DNA of 64,000 nucleotides, taken from NCBI GenBank assembly GCA_014529385.2, contig CM043960.1, positions 35,389,396-35,453,395 on the forward strand. Direction: 5' to 3'. This DNA comes from Adiantum capillus-veneris (taxonomy: Eukaryota; Streptophyta; Polypodiopsida; Polypodiales; Pteridaceae). The position numbers and the translations under genes are program-made. Below the pieces are notes generated by a model. It saw only the letters and a list, made by a program, of their open reading frames with translations. It was not told the DNA's origin and did not search any database. Within the stretch, counting starts at the first letter, position 1, and each line of letters begins with the position of its first letter. Shown in pieces: positions 34,214 to 45,384 of the stretch.

Positions 34214-35335
34214 GTTAGGGAAGGACGATATTCTTCGACGTTGTGCTTGTGAGGATGAGTATTTATACATATTGCAAAAGCCCACATGGGTATAGCCAGA
34301 GGACATTTCTCAGGGGAACTAACTACTAGAAATGTATTGCAATCAAGCTATTGGTGGCCTACCGTTTTCAAGGATGCATCACTTTTTGCAAAAGGATGTG
34401 ATGAATGCCAATGTTATAAGATCACACAACGAAAGGATAAGATACCCTTACATCATGTTAAAGTGACTCAACCATTTGAAAAAGGGGGTTTAGACTTTGT
34501 AGGCCCAATTAGTCCGGCCGCTCATAGCACTCAATCTCGATATATTATCGTTGCCACTGACTATGTGACAAAGTGGACGAAAGCCAGGGCGACACGTAAG
34601 GCTAATGCAAGGTCAACTGCCAAGTTTCTCTTTGAGAACATTATTACAAGATTTGGTTGTTCCTTTGAGATTGAGAGTGACAATGGTACTCATTTTATAA
34701 ATGAAGTGATAAAGGAACTCACGACAAACTTCATGATAGCCCACTATAAGTCCACGCCTTATTATCCACAAGCAAATGGCCAAGCTGAGAGCACTAACAA
34801 GACCTTCATTTCTTTCTTGACCAAAATAGTCGAAGCTTGCCGCACAGATTGGGATTTAAAGCTGACATCAACTCTATGGGATTATTGTACTTCTTACAAA
34901 GTGGATACTAATTTTACACCATTCAAAATGGTATATGGCCAAGAAGTAGGTATGCCATGGGATTTTGTAATTCCTAGTCTGCGCGTAGGTTCACAAGAAG
35001 GTTGGGATGGTAACCCTTTAGTTGAGCGCTTATACATCCTTGAGAGGTTAGATAAAGAAAGACAATTGGCTGTGCAAAATGCACTTGTGGAGAAAGATAG
35101 GAGGAAGAAATGGTTTGAACATCATCTAAAGAACAAAGATATCAATGTTGGTGATAAAGTACTTATGTATGGAGTGCAAAACAAGAAGAAAAAGTTGAAA
35201 TATGCGAGAAAAGGACCATATAGAGTATGTGAAATCACCCCATAAGGCACCATTCGTGTGGAGGCTCTTGATGGAGTTGAAACCATTGGATTCCTCAATG
35301 GGAGCAAATTTTAAAGATATTATGATCCTTTAAGC
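34214..35335 (+). pseudogene. Integrase (element 2)
   Basis: Zinc-binding part: AHMGIARGHFSGE (two His) and KGCDECQC (two Cys), crossing one frameshift near 34,285. Catalytic core with GLDFVGPI (Asp at 34,493), ESDNGTHFINE (Asp at 34,679) and ANGQAESTNK (Glu at 34,787); the last two are 35 residues apart, the DD35E spacing. The C-terminal part has INVGDKVLMYG and KGPYRVCEITP. The main piece is open for 319 codons, 34,286-35,245. The sequence continues through stops to the second retropepsin. Confidence 0.93.
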
Positions 35336-35429
35336 CAAGAGGAGCTACGTGCCATCTCAAGCTGAGGCTAAGGAGCAACAGCAATGCATAAGATGCCAAT
35401 GAGAGGCCAACCTTGGAGTTACACATGTA

Positions 35430-35616
35430 TTCCACATTGAAACAGGGGATGATTGGTTGGACCCTAACACACCTCTACGATACCCTATTGAACTAGTGCT
35501 ATATAATGCCTTATTAGACATGGGTGCTAAATATAATCTGTTGTCATATAGGGTGTGGTGTTGGAGTTGGGAAATCCATCCCTATCTGAGAGTACTATCC
35601 AAGTCAAGGGTGTCAA
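35430..35616 (+). pseudogene. Retropepsin 2 after integrase, N-terminal half (element 2)
   Basis: DDWLDPNTPLRYPIELVLYN followed by ALLDMGAKYNLLS (DMG at 35,517-35,525, in place of DTG). It aligns by eye with DEWLDGMDLRIKVQLNN and ALVDTGAQVNAVS of element 1. Cut at 35,616 by the nested element and resumed at 40,888. Confidence 0.7.
35612..35616. repeat. Target site duplication GTCAA, left
   Basis: GTCAA here and at 40,883-40,887 flank the nested LTR element. Removing the element with one copy restores GTCAATAAG in the retropepsin 2 region. Confidence 0.9.
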
Positions 35617-35696
35617 TGTAAGACCTAGGAGACTAAGAGGTAGGATCCTCCTCCCTACCGCCCTTTATATAGGCCTAGCTCTTAGCTCTTTCCCCA
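35617..35696 (-). repeat. Left (3') LTR of nested element, shortened
   Basis: About 80 bp matching the first ~75 bp of the right LTR with several differences. It includes GCCCTTTATATAGGCC, a TATA motif on either strand. The match stops before a pyrimidine tract at about 35,695-35,711 that would be the polypurine tract of the minus strand. Confidence 0.75.
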
Positions 35697-35880
35697 TTCC
35701 TCCCCCCTTAAGGAAGAGTTTTCGTCCTCAAAAACAAAAGTGGGAAGGTGCTTCTTAAGAACACTAATGTTTTCTCAAGTGGCATCCTTCATGGATCCAG
35801 CTGTTTGCTTGATCGAAACACGGTCCTGCAGGAGGTTCAATGAAACCAAGAGAAACAACTTGGTTTATGACATTTTTGTG
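35697..35880 (-). pseudogene. Polypurine tract and chromovirus-type polyprotein C-terminus remnant
   Basis: Minus strand near 35,820-35,720 reads MKDAT-stop-ENISVLKKHLPTFVFEDENSSLRG, given here in two parts: MKDAT/ENISVLKK and HLPTFVFEDENSSL. This is like the last segment of many chromodomain gypsy polyproteins (ATWE...FP.F.LEDK). The conserved Trp is TGA. Next to it is the purine-rich AAGGGGGGAGGAATGGGG. Confidence 0.6.
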
Positions 35881-38800
35881 CATTAGCAACCAGCTTGTGT
35901 TACCGATTCCTATCGGATCATTGGGTGTAGACTCCATTTAGAACACAAATGAGTATTCAATACGAGTTATCACACAAAGATGTACCCTAATGAAATTAAC
36001 TTGCTAACATACTCATCAGCCAAGTTTAAGTCCTTGACTTGTTTGCCAATTTCAGTAGTAAACAACCCCACCATCACTAGTGTTCAAGGTTGATAACTTG
36101 ATTTTACATGGAGAGACTATACCTAATCGCAAACATGCTTTAACTTATGGTAAGAAAACCCCAAGTAGAGCAATAAATACTTACTAATTGGATCGCTTGG
36201 TGCTAACGTACGCACTTTGCCTATCCTTCAGCACAAGATTAGTCTTTGTAATCTGCCTATCCCCTTGGATAACGGACAGTATTGAGGTGTGTTTTTCCCA
36301 TGGTTTACAACCAGACTATCAAGATGGCTGGTAAACGGGATAACAATATCATACCACATTGCTGAAGAATCAACAATGGAATGAATAACCCTCATGGTTA
36401 ACTTGAAAAATCTACAAGCAACCAAATTGAGCCATGACCTCTATTGGTGATTGGTAGACCTAAAAATTAATGTCATAGAGATACTGCACTTAGAGTTCAA
36501 AATGCTTCATAAGCAACAACTTAAGGAATATGCATGCCGTTCCAAATCAGCCTTTGCTAAACACTAGGCCCCATAACACCTAGTGTGCATGCATTTAGCA
36601 AAAAACAGATCCGAACCTGTATATCCGTGGTAATTCTTACCAATACTTATGGCAAATGCAATGCGCCTAGCACACATTAACAGGAATGTAAATAGTTTTG
36701 AAAAGAAACTAAATACTTGCATTTGCAATCTTTTGCAAGCTTTGCTTAAACGTCTGAACCATAATAGAAGGTGAAGCAATGATCACTTCTAGGTACAAAC
36801 AATGAAACTTTTTCATTTGCTATATGTATAAACAACCATCTATAATGTTATTTAGCAGTACTTGTACCTTAACAAGTCATTCTAAGTATCTGACAATTTC
36901 TGGCCACGAAATTGCTCCTGATACGTCGTGCTAAAAATGGTCTAGAAAACATATGTGACCAGCACCTAGGGACTTTGTCGTGACACATAATTGAAACAAT
37001 GGCTCCAGTGTCAGTCCAGAGACTCATATTCTCCACATGTGAGGATGTATATAAAAAAAAAGAACATCCGTCAAGTACAAAATGTACTTGTGTGTGGAGG
37101 TAACTCTAAACACTCTGCAAAAAGAGTGAGAGGTACCCTCATTCATTGCTCCACACTGGCTAAACCGAACTCCTTGAGTTCCTAGACCATGTTGTATCCC
37201 ATGTGACAACATGTGCCAAATTGAACCCTACAAATAGGCTCGTAACAGCATAAGGCAGAAAGATAGATTGGACAGTTGGCCCAAAATACTTTGTGCCGAT
37301 ATGCCCTTGGCATGGCTCTAGATCATTCAAGCGTACTTATACGTCTTGAAAAACCAAGTAAAGCATACTAAAAATGGAATAACACCAAATCAATAGATGA
37401 GTACCTGGAGATTTGAACGTAATGTTCACTTACCCGTATTCAAATGGAGAGGAGCACGTCCCCTATCTGAAAAAATAAACAACATTGCATTGGGAACCCC
37501 GGGTGTTGCCCTTGCAATCCAAGCCCTTGGATTAGAATCTACGCAGTCAAACCGCTTGGTAAGACTCTTTGTAGAACCTGCTCAACTAGCAGATAACGGT
37601 AACCAACATAGTCAACCGTGTACAGAATAATTGGAATGAACTTGAAAAGTGTGTTCGTCCGCTACCACGTGGTAGATTGCGGAATTCTTTCCTTGAAAGT
37701 ATAACTGGGAGAGATCAACTATGATACTCAATGCAGATCAAACTGACTGCCGGGCTCTTATGGACAGCCATGCTGTCACAACTAACTGTTGCATCTATAC
37801 TTCCTTGTAGAGATCAGCTGCTGTGAGTTGAAGATTATCAAAAACTCAACTTGAGTGTCGCACTGAAAACATGTAGTGCAAAAATGACACCCTAGACATC
37901 CGTAATGACAAGACTCTTGCTTGTCCATTAACGTCGATGTGTACTTCCTTGGGTAGATCTTGAAAACAATCACCCAAAGAATGCCAATAGTTGGGTCTTA
38001 CCCTTGGCCTGACAACGGCTCTTAGCCTGTTTGGCTCATAGTCCTTATGCAAAATAGTGTGCAATTGACGAACCGATGAAGAGTAATTTGAGTAGCATCT
38101 CAGCCACGTGCTAGTTGTGAGTTAGAGCACCTTGGCTCAAGCTGACTCACGAGCAAAACATGTATCAAAAGCTTCTTAGAAGATTTTCATTTTTTCCTTA
38201 GAGAGAGAGATAGAGAACGAAAAGAAGAGCATGCTGGACTGAGGAACTTTCCTTAAGTTTTTAGAGTGTGTGCCCAAGCTATGTGCTCTTACGCATCTCA
38301 TGCCTGACTTGCAGCTTATCGTATAAGCATTCCCCAGTTTTCCGGTATGACTCTCTCATCAAGAGAGGTAACAAAAAAACACAAAACTCATTCCGATCCA
38401 CCTACTTTGCAGGGGTCGTGATTGACCGTGAAATAAGTCCTAGAATTAGGCTCCTGTTAGTATTGTTGTGTGTTGATAGCAACCAACAATCATATTAAAA
38501 GTCTATCCTTAATATGTCCTTGACAGAGTTGCAAGTGTAATAGCGGAAGCGTAATCCATGAAGTGGTGGAGGTCATTCCACCTGGCGAGCATGCCTTGCA
38601 TGCAAAGTGATGGTCTCAAACGTGAGAACCAAAACCATAAGTGCCTTGCACAGTTCATACTGGTAGGGAGTCTCTTTCCACTTCCCCAAACTTGGGTGCC
38701 AATGCCCTTGATTCCAAATCAATGGGCAATATCTCGACAGAAGGGAGAAGCCTTGCATCGTATAAAATTGCCAAAACACTTTGCTTTGCACAATGACAGT

Positions 38801-40531
38801 AACTGCCAAGTAAAGTGTAAACATGGAAAAAAAAAAAAAAATTGAAACTTGGCTAACCTGGTCGTTGTTGCTACAACCAGTTGTCATGAAATTTGGAAGC
38901 AAAAACGGATTCCAAACCGGCTCATAGCCATATCAGCACAGACGCCCTGGTATATCCTATACACCTGTCTGGCACGTACTGAAATAACTTGTAAGCATAT
39001 TGCCAAATCCCTCCCAAGTTAGTATGCGCATAGCATATGCCAAACCGTGGGCAATTTCACTGCAAGATGCATAAATTGAAACCTTGCTGATAGCCAACTA
39101 AGGCGATTGTTGACATACAGAAGGACAGAAAGAATCGACCTTGTCGAGCAATTTCAACTGAAATCAGACAGTAATGTTGGGCTAGCATCCTCTGGCAGCT
39201 TCGAGAAACATGGAGAAGGAGTCGACCATGCCAAAGAACTTGCCTCCTGCATCAAGTCAAGCAGTAGGATGTGCTAATCTCCTTGAGATTACAAAACATG
39301 GCAAATTGGCTATACTTTTGCATCAAAAGTGAACCACTGTGAAGCCGTGATGTGGAGCAAGGCGGTTGGTACTCAAGCCTTGCTTGATTCCAATCTTTAA
39401 ACCAATCAAATTTTTGGCGCTTACGGTAATTGTCACAAGTCGTGCTTGTGCTTTGCCGTCGTAAAGGGTACGCACCTCAGGTGCATGACATAGCGATGCA
39501 ATATGTTCCAAAAACTTTACCAAAAAAATGCAAAAGAGTCTGCATACCATATTACTAACTTATATCGACCTGACTTGCCGGCTTCTTGCACTTTCATGAG
39601 TAAATACTCACGCCGACGCTCCTTCTCGGCTTCTTGCTTGAAATTTTTGCAACTTGTGACAATTTACACAAATAAAAAACAGAAATGCGAAAGGGACTCT
39701 GCGTACCTGCTGGGAAATTGACTTTGGACTATGTCATGCAACCATGGCAAGTGCCTTGCATGAGCATGCATGCCATGCTTTTCGTATCGGTACAAATGTT
39801 CACTGCCTAATCGTGAGCCATGCTCAAGTACCACAATCAACGCATCGAAGATCCTCGAATCAATCAGCATAATCATCTTTGTCGAGGCATGATGGGATCT
39901 GTCAATATCTAGGTTTGATCATCTTGTTGCATAGGTTGGACATATTGGAGTGCAAATTGACTGTGCTTGGTGCCTTAAGCTTCAAGTGTCCCTTGGCCGA
40001 TTGTGCTTCGTGCCTTCCATAGGGAAGCATGTGTACCTCGCCATAGGGAAGCATCTTTTCCTCGCCATCGGGAAGCATCTTTTCTAGGGGTGGCCCCTTG
40101 GGTGGAACGGGCCCCTAGGGGGCCCCTTGGGTGCCCTAGGGCGCCCAATGCTTTAAAAAAAACTTTGATGTGAACCTGCATAAAATTTAGCGATGGCGGC
40201 TACTATCGCTTGCGCAAATGCTGAGTCAGAATCCAGAGAGCGCCACAGGCCCTGGCGAGGCTCGCCACAAAAATGAGTTTTGCTTCCCAGCCCAGCGCGC
40301 TCCCGTCAGACCAAACATCACGCGATTCCAAGCAGGTCGATGGCTTCTCAAATTTGATGCAAGGTCAGCTTCACACGCGGCCTCCTCGGCTTTGGAGGGA
40401 CTGCATCCCATAGCCATGCTTGCTGTCAGGCCTTGACGCCTTTTCCGCCATGCAACTTGATGCGCGACCTTACCCTCCTTTGCATGGCTTTTCATGATAC
40501 ATGAACTTCGCCAGGGCTGCGAGAGCGAGAG

Positions 40532-40628
<97 letters not shown>

Positions 40629-40690
40629 GAGGGAGAGAGAAAACCGTGCATCTACTCCTCCATGGCTCCTTGTGTCCCTTGCTCTCCACC
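35881..40690. other. Interior of the nested element without recognisable genes
   Basis: Frames are short and show no gag, RT or integrase motifs on either strand. A (GA)n tract lies at about 40,531-40,622. A small triplication of CTCGCCATAGGGAAGCAT lies near 40,020-40,080, next to a GC-rich GGGCCCCTAGGGGGCCCC block at about 40,110-40,127. Confidence 0.5.
40531..40622. repeat. (GA)n microsatellite
   Basis: About 46 GA units within the nested element, close to its primer site. Long frames here are translations of the repeat. Confidence 0.97.
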
Positions 40691-40692
40691 TT

Positions 40693-40704
40693 GCTCTGAT
40701 ACCA
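40693..40704 (-). promoter_or_regulatory. Primer binding site, tRNA-iMet type (nested element)
   Basis: Plus strand GCTCTGATACCA is the complement of TGGTATCAGAGC, the standard initiator-tRNA-Met primer site of plant LTR elements, one base from the LTR. Confidence 0.9.
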
Positions 40705-40705
40705 G

Positions 40706-40882
40706 TGTAAGACCTAGGAGACTAAGACGTAGGATCCTCCTCCCTACCGCCCCTTATATAGGCCTAGATCCTAGCTCTTGCCCTAAGCGGATCCTCAGTC
40801 CACACTGGTCCAGTCCAGGCCCTTGGCCTAGGTCCCTGATCCCCTAGGTTGGGCCTTGCCCCGTAGGACCCTTGTTCTGACA
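40706..40882 (-). repeat. Right (5') LTR of nested element
   Basis: 177 bp, TG...CA: TGTAAGACCTAGGAGAC to TTCTGACA. Contains CCTTATATAGGCC and is rich in CCT/AGG. Followed by the GTCAA duplicate at 40,883-40,887. Confidence 0.9.
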
Positions 40883-40887
40883 GTCAA

Positions 40888-41075
40888 TAAGAAAAAACCT
40901 GTAATTTTTGGTATCGGGCACACTTTTGTCAGTTATGACAATAGGGTTGTAGCTCGAGACTTTTTGGTCATGCCTATTGGAGCTATGGAAGGTCATATAA
41001 ACCTAGGACGCACTGGATGATAGCAAACAAATTCACTATTGATTGGGGGACATGGAGTGTCATAACGTAGAAACA
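40888..41075 (+). pseudogene. Retropepsin 2, C-terminal half (element 2)
   Basis: Continues the interrupted domain: NKKKPVIFGIGHTFVSYDN, VVARDFLVMPIGAMEGH, then INLGRT (41,000) and after a one-base shift WMIANKFTIDWGTWSV. The (I)xLGRxWM motif with a following DW..W strand is the end of the retropepsin fold. Confidence 0.65.
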
Positions 41076-41805
41076 ACCTCTTAGCCCTGTCTTTCAAGCC
41101 ATAGTCCCTGAGATATTACCTCCTGAGGAAATAAAACAAAAAACAATGCATGTCTAGGAGATTGAACCATATGTCCCTATAGCCCAACTCTCTAGAGCTT
41201 CAACTTCTGTAATTGAAACAAAGCTTGAGTCACACAAGACACATACTAATAGCGAAGAAAACATACAAGTGGGTCCTGAAATCTTCTTTAGCGACCATGG
41301 CTGATGCTAAAAAATAGGAGCCTTTTAAGAGACGCCCCACTCACTCCTAGAAAAGTAAGAAAATGTGGCGTTGGATTCCTAAACGACTATTGGAAGCCTA
41401 AGGCTACTATCAAGGAAATGATCAAATCTGGGTGCCAAACGTAAATTATGTTCTTACCTTTCACCTAACCCATGTGAGTCAAATCCTCTGACGACAAAGC
41501 CGATGGCAGATCATGGGAAAGGAAAAATTACAAAACACTATACACCGGATCCGGAGCTAGTATAGGTTCCCAAGAAAGAAAGGCTTGTTTTGCTCAACTC
41601 AACCATAGAAAAAATGAATAAAGCTTCTTGCTCTTCATGTAGTTCATATACGGAAATAGAAGCTTCGACACAACCTCCACCTACCATTGTACGTATCCAT
41701 ACAAACAAGAAAGAGTTTTCACCTCCCGTTGTAAGGTCACCACCTACAACAATGTTGCAAATAAAATCGTGGGAGAGTACCTTACCCCCCTTGCCAACTA
41801 GATGA
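41076..41805 (+). pseudogene. Post-retropepsin basic tail (element 2)
   Basis: Stop-ridden sequence with KMWRWIPKRLLEA near 41,360 and an open piece 41,590-41,805 (SSYTEIEASTQPPPTIV, KKEFSPPVV). Position and motifs match the basic tail ORF of element 1. Function unknown. Confidence 0.45.
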
Positions 41806-42131
41806 AATGCCTAGGGCGGTCAAAAACTATTGGTCAAAGTCTTCACCCAAGACAAGTTGGAACAATTGATTTCAAAAAGTGATCAAGAGCGACCAAACAA
41901 TAAGCTGGAAACTTACAAGTTCTATACATAACACAAAATCATAAAAACACATTATGCACAAAGACACGACCTTTTGACATGACCCTTATAATATTTTCAC
42001 TTTAACCATCAACTATCTGTGTGTACAGATATTGCTAGTACGCTAGATCTTGCCTTGGGTGAGAGGTACCCTCTTTACTTTTCACAAGTGTTTCACATGG
42101 TCTTTCCGGTGCTTGCCTGTGTGAATGGGAC

Positions 42132-42458
42132 TTGATAGGTATGCTAGCATGTGAGAGGAATTTCGAGGAGTTAGAATGGATGATACGTCTCTTGACCACG
42201 ATTGATCCATACTTAGTAGAGAGCATCTCTCCCATTGCAGAAGCCTACCCTTTTGACCAAGATGACTATAGACGTATAGTAACCTTCTTAGTAAACATTG
42301 GTGCTTCTAATGATGAAGACGATTTACATGATTACACGGATGGCACCTATAGTCTCACAGATGATGACTTTGTTTTTCTTGACGATGATGAGGATAGGGG
42401 TTTAGCCTTAGGGTTCGCCCCCCAATCTCTGCAATATCTTATTCCCTTGACTCTTTAG
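42132..42458 (+). CDS. Acidic ORF at the 3' end of element 2
   Basis: 108 codons, increasingly acidic (DEDDLHDYTD, LTDDDFVFLDDDEDRG). Unrecognised. It may be the end of the element 2 polyprotein or a separate small ORF; a purine-rich TTTAGGGGGAG follows at once. Confidence 0.4.
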   Translation: MIGMLACERNFEELEWMIRLLTTIDPYLVESISPIAEAYPFDQDDYRRIVTFLVNIGASNDEDDLHDYTDGTYSLTDDDFVFLDDDEDRGLALGFAPQSLQYLIPLTL

Positions 42459-43260
42459 GGGGAGTACAAATAATTAGGTTAGGGTTCCTTATGATGTTTA
42501 ATTGTGTTTAATAAGGGTTGGTGCCTCTTCCCACAGATGTGCCTCCTAGAGGTATTCTTTGTGTTATCTAGTGTGTACACGAACATGTTTTTGTTGTTAG
42601 GATTTGGAACTTCATGGAATCTTTCTCTTGTTCACTCTTCAAATCAAGCGTAATCATCAACACAAACATGTGTTTCTTCACCATTCTCATTGTCCCTTGT
42701 CTTTGTTTTTGCATCCATGTTTGTCTTCTTTATATGTGATTGGTAGCACAATATTCCATACGTTTGCTTAGATTAAACATTAGATTCTATATAATTTTTT
42801 GTCATAATCCCTTGTTTAGGTTTTGGAATCAAGCAGTCTCACTAAGCTAGTTTGACCAAGTTAGGAGTGGTATCTTCTCATTTTTGTCAAGTTCTTGGTA
42901 TTGCTTGATTGGGCATGGCATTCCTTGTGTGAGAAGGGGTGTTGTGGTGGCACGTGATTTGGTAACGGCAAGTCTTTGTTCCTGCTTGAATGTATTGGCT
43001 ATATGGTATGTCTCTGGGTTGGCTCCCCTGTTAGCCAGATTTCTCTATGCTGGTATGGATCTGGTGTCGTAGTAGGGTTTATTCTAACTTTCATGGCACT
43101 TGTTGTGCATGAGGTTGTCATGTAAATTTTTTGGAATGTTAGTTTACTTCTAACTCACCAATTGGAAGCAACTCACTATCATGCTTTACTATGTCAACTA
43201 GTGTGTGACCCACACCTAGGTTTAGTGTTATCCCACTTACAAATATGTATATATGTATGC
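42459..43260. other. Unassigned sequence after element 2
   Basis: Possibly the 3' LTR of element 2, but I find no clear match to the 26-kb region. No coding potential recognised. Confidence 0.35.
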
Positions 43261-43326
43261 ATGTATATATATATATATGTATTACACACACACACACGCA
43301 CACACACACACTATGTGTGTGTGTGT

Positions 43327-43383
<57 letters not shown>

Positions 43384-43484
43384 CATGCTCCCATATACCT
43401 AACTAAAGAAAAATATATATCAATATGGGAGAGACCTTATATATATTGATATATATTTTTCTTTAGTTAGGTATATGGGAGCAT

Positions 43485-43580
<96 letters not shown>

Positions 43581-43600
43581 ATGCGTGCATGCGTGCGTGC
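43261..43600. repeat. Inverted repeat flanked by mirrored GT/GA and CT/AC microsatellites
   Basis: Arms 43,381-43,426 and 43,443-43,488 are perfect 46-bp complements (GAGCATGCTCCCATATACC...) with a 16-nt loop. The left arm is preceded by (GT)n(GA)n and the right followed by (CT)n(AC)n, which extend the pairing. A smaller AC/GT inverted pair lies at 43,282-43,320. Confidence 0.93.
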
Positions 43601-43651
43601 ACACATGTACCCATTTCTTTGTCTCTATGGGAGCTTGGAGCAACCCTCCCT

Positions 43652-43657
<6 letters not shown>

Positions 43658-43737
<80 letters not shown>
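43658..43737. repeat. (CT)n microsatellite at the LINE 5' boundary
   Basis: About 40 CT units directly before the LINE sequence. Confidence 0.95.
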
Positions 43738-43739
<2 letters not shown>

Positions 43740-44190
43740 CACGTCCACACCCAGCAACATCATTAATCAGACACTTGAGGAGGAGCAGAGGAGAACGGTG
43801 TGCACTTTACATGTGAGAATTTGCGGTCTTCAAGACAACGGCAATGTGGACAAAGAAGTAAAAGAACTCACAGCCTTGATGGGGATTCATGAGCGGACGC
43901 ACACAAGGGCATGGAGAGTGGGCAACATAAACAAAAATGGAAGCACTGGAGAAACCTCAAAAGAAAGAGCACTCATCCTCCATTTTCCCTCCATGGAAGC
44001 GAAGAAGTCCTTCTTGAAGAAAAGACCAACTCTTAAAGAGACTGGCATCTTTCTCGGGGATGATCTCACCCTCTCTCAGATCGCGCATATGCAGGAAGTA
44101 ATGCCGGAGATAAGAGCGGCAAGGGAAAAAGGCAAGATCTCTTTTTATCGAGACGGAAAAGTGGTAATACTAGAGCGACGCTCCACATGA
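43738..44190 (+). pseudogene. LINE ORF1-like protein, C-terminal part
   Basis: The frame is open from the CT repeat, so the true start is lost. RTVCTLHVRICGLQ is followed by a basic region, ERALILHFPSMEAKKSFLKK, LTLSQIAHMQEVMPEIRAAR and ISFYRDGKVVI. This order is typical of the RRM-like/C-terminal domain of LINE ORF1-type proteins, which coat the element RNA. Open for about 150 codons and ends at a TGA. Confidence 0.75.
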
Positions 44191-44202
44191 CGGTGCGAGA
44201 CT

Positions 44203-45384
44203 TATGGGACCACACTCAAAGTAGCTGCCTAGAACTGCAATGGATCTATGCGTCTTGATGTGGGAGCTTTTGAGGATAGATTTACTGGAAGAGACATCAT
44301 CTTTTACTCTTAGACACACCAGGCCCCTGGGCAATCCATGCCACACATCAGTGGATACAGGTGCGAGACAGCCTACAGACATGAGACACGCTCAGAGCAC
44401 AGAGGGCGGGGCTCGAGGGGAGTGGCAGTGTTATTTAGAGAGGATATGCAGCCACTGATACACATAGCCCGCAGGGACGAGCAAGCTAGGTACATGTGGG
44501 TGAGACTAAAAGCAGAGACAGGCAGATACCTATATCTAGATATTTGCTACTTTCCCCCGAGTACATCAATTTATGCATCACCCAGAGGACAGTCGCCTTT
44601 CTCTATTTTGGATGATGACATATGGGAGTTCTCTAGGGATGGTGACATCATCATCCTAGGGGACTTCAATGCTAGTACTGCCCATCACTAGGCAGTGTTT
44701 TATGATACTTCAGAGGAGATGCTAAGAGAGCTAGATGTAGCAGAGACGGGCCTTTCCAGATTATCACACAATGTGGAATATACTGAGTATGGGCTATGCA
44801 TGATAGACATGGGCACTGCACATGGATTGGCCATCTTGAACGGCCTACAGAGATATCCTGTTGCGGGAGGTTTTACATGCTTCCCACACAGACATGGAGC
44901 TAGCACTGTGGACTATGTCATGGCACAGCCGAATCTCATCTCTAGTATCCAGGATCTCACAGTTGGGCCCAGACCGGTCGGGGTGGCAGTGGATCATGCT
45001 CTAGTGTCGATGACCATCTCCTTCCAGTTCAGTGTAGCACACAGGCCACGAGTAGTAGCCCCCACTCGCTACACATTCACACGGGAGATGGATTCTGTAT
45101 ACATGGACGGAATCTACAGACGCCTATGCATTGAGGACCTGGGGCGACCTTTGGAGGAGCTAACTACTATACTGACACAAACATTACATGAGGCAGCACC
45201 AGAAGCATACCCACACACCAAGCTTGAGCAGAGCCGCCGATCAGGGAGCATGCCTCAGAACAGCTGGTACGATGAGGAGTACCGCCAGACTAGAGCCAGA
45301 CTTCAGAAGGAGGTGCTATCAGGGGACGTCACTCACAGACAGTCACAGACGTCGCTCTGGTTCTTTGACACCTTGGTGGCTTGA
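44203..45384 (+). pseudogene. LINE AP-like endonuclease (EEP family)
   Basis: Motifs in order: A(stop)NCNG near 44,225 (Trp to TAG), FYS(stop)TH at 44,302-44,319 where the catalytic Glu codon is TAG (44,311-44,313), GRGSRGVAVLFRE, YLYLDICYFPPS, GDIIILGDFNAS near 44,650, STVDYVMA near 44,910 and VDHALVSM near 44,995. This is the nuclease that nicks target DNA. After it comes the pre-RT spacer (NSWYDEEYRQTRARL), then an abrupt jump to post-RT sequence. Confidence 0.87.

Larger units (their letters stand above)
35617..40882 (-). mobile_element. Nested degraded Ty3/gypsy element with short LTRs
   Basis: Begins TGTAAGACCTAGG and ends TTGTTCTGACA with GTCAA on both sides. The right end is a full LTR with a tRNA-iMet primer site inside it; the left end is a shortened LTR. 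Just inside the left LTR the minus strand has a polypurine stretch and a remnant of a chromovirus-type C-terminus (HLPTFVFEDENS, preceded by a DAT-stop-EN motif where DATWEN is expected). The remaining interior has no recognisable gag or pol. 5,266 bp. Confidence 0.85.

Noticed and set aside
40226-40847. Frames of up to 141 codons around the GA tract
   Set aside because: Arg-Glu or Ser-Leu runs from (GA)n; region is the leader of the nested LTR element.
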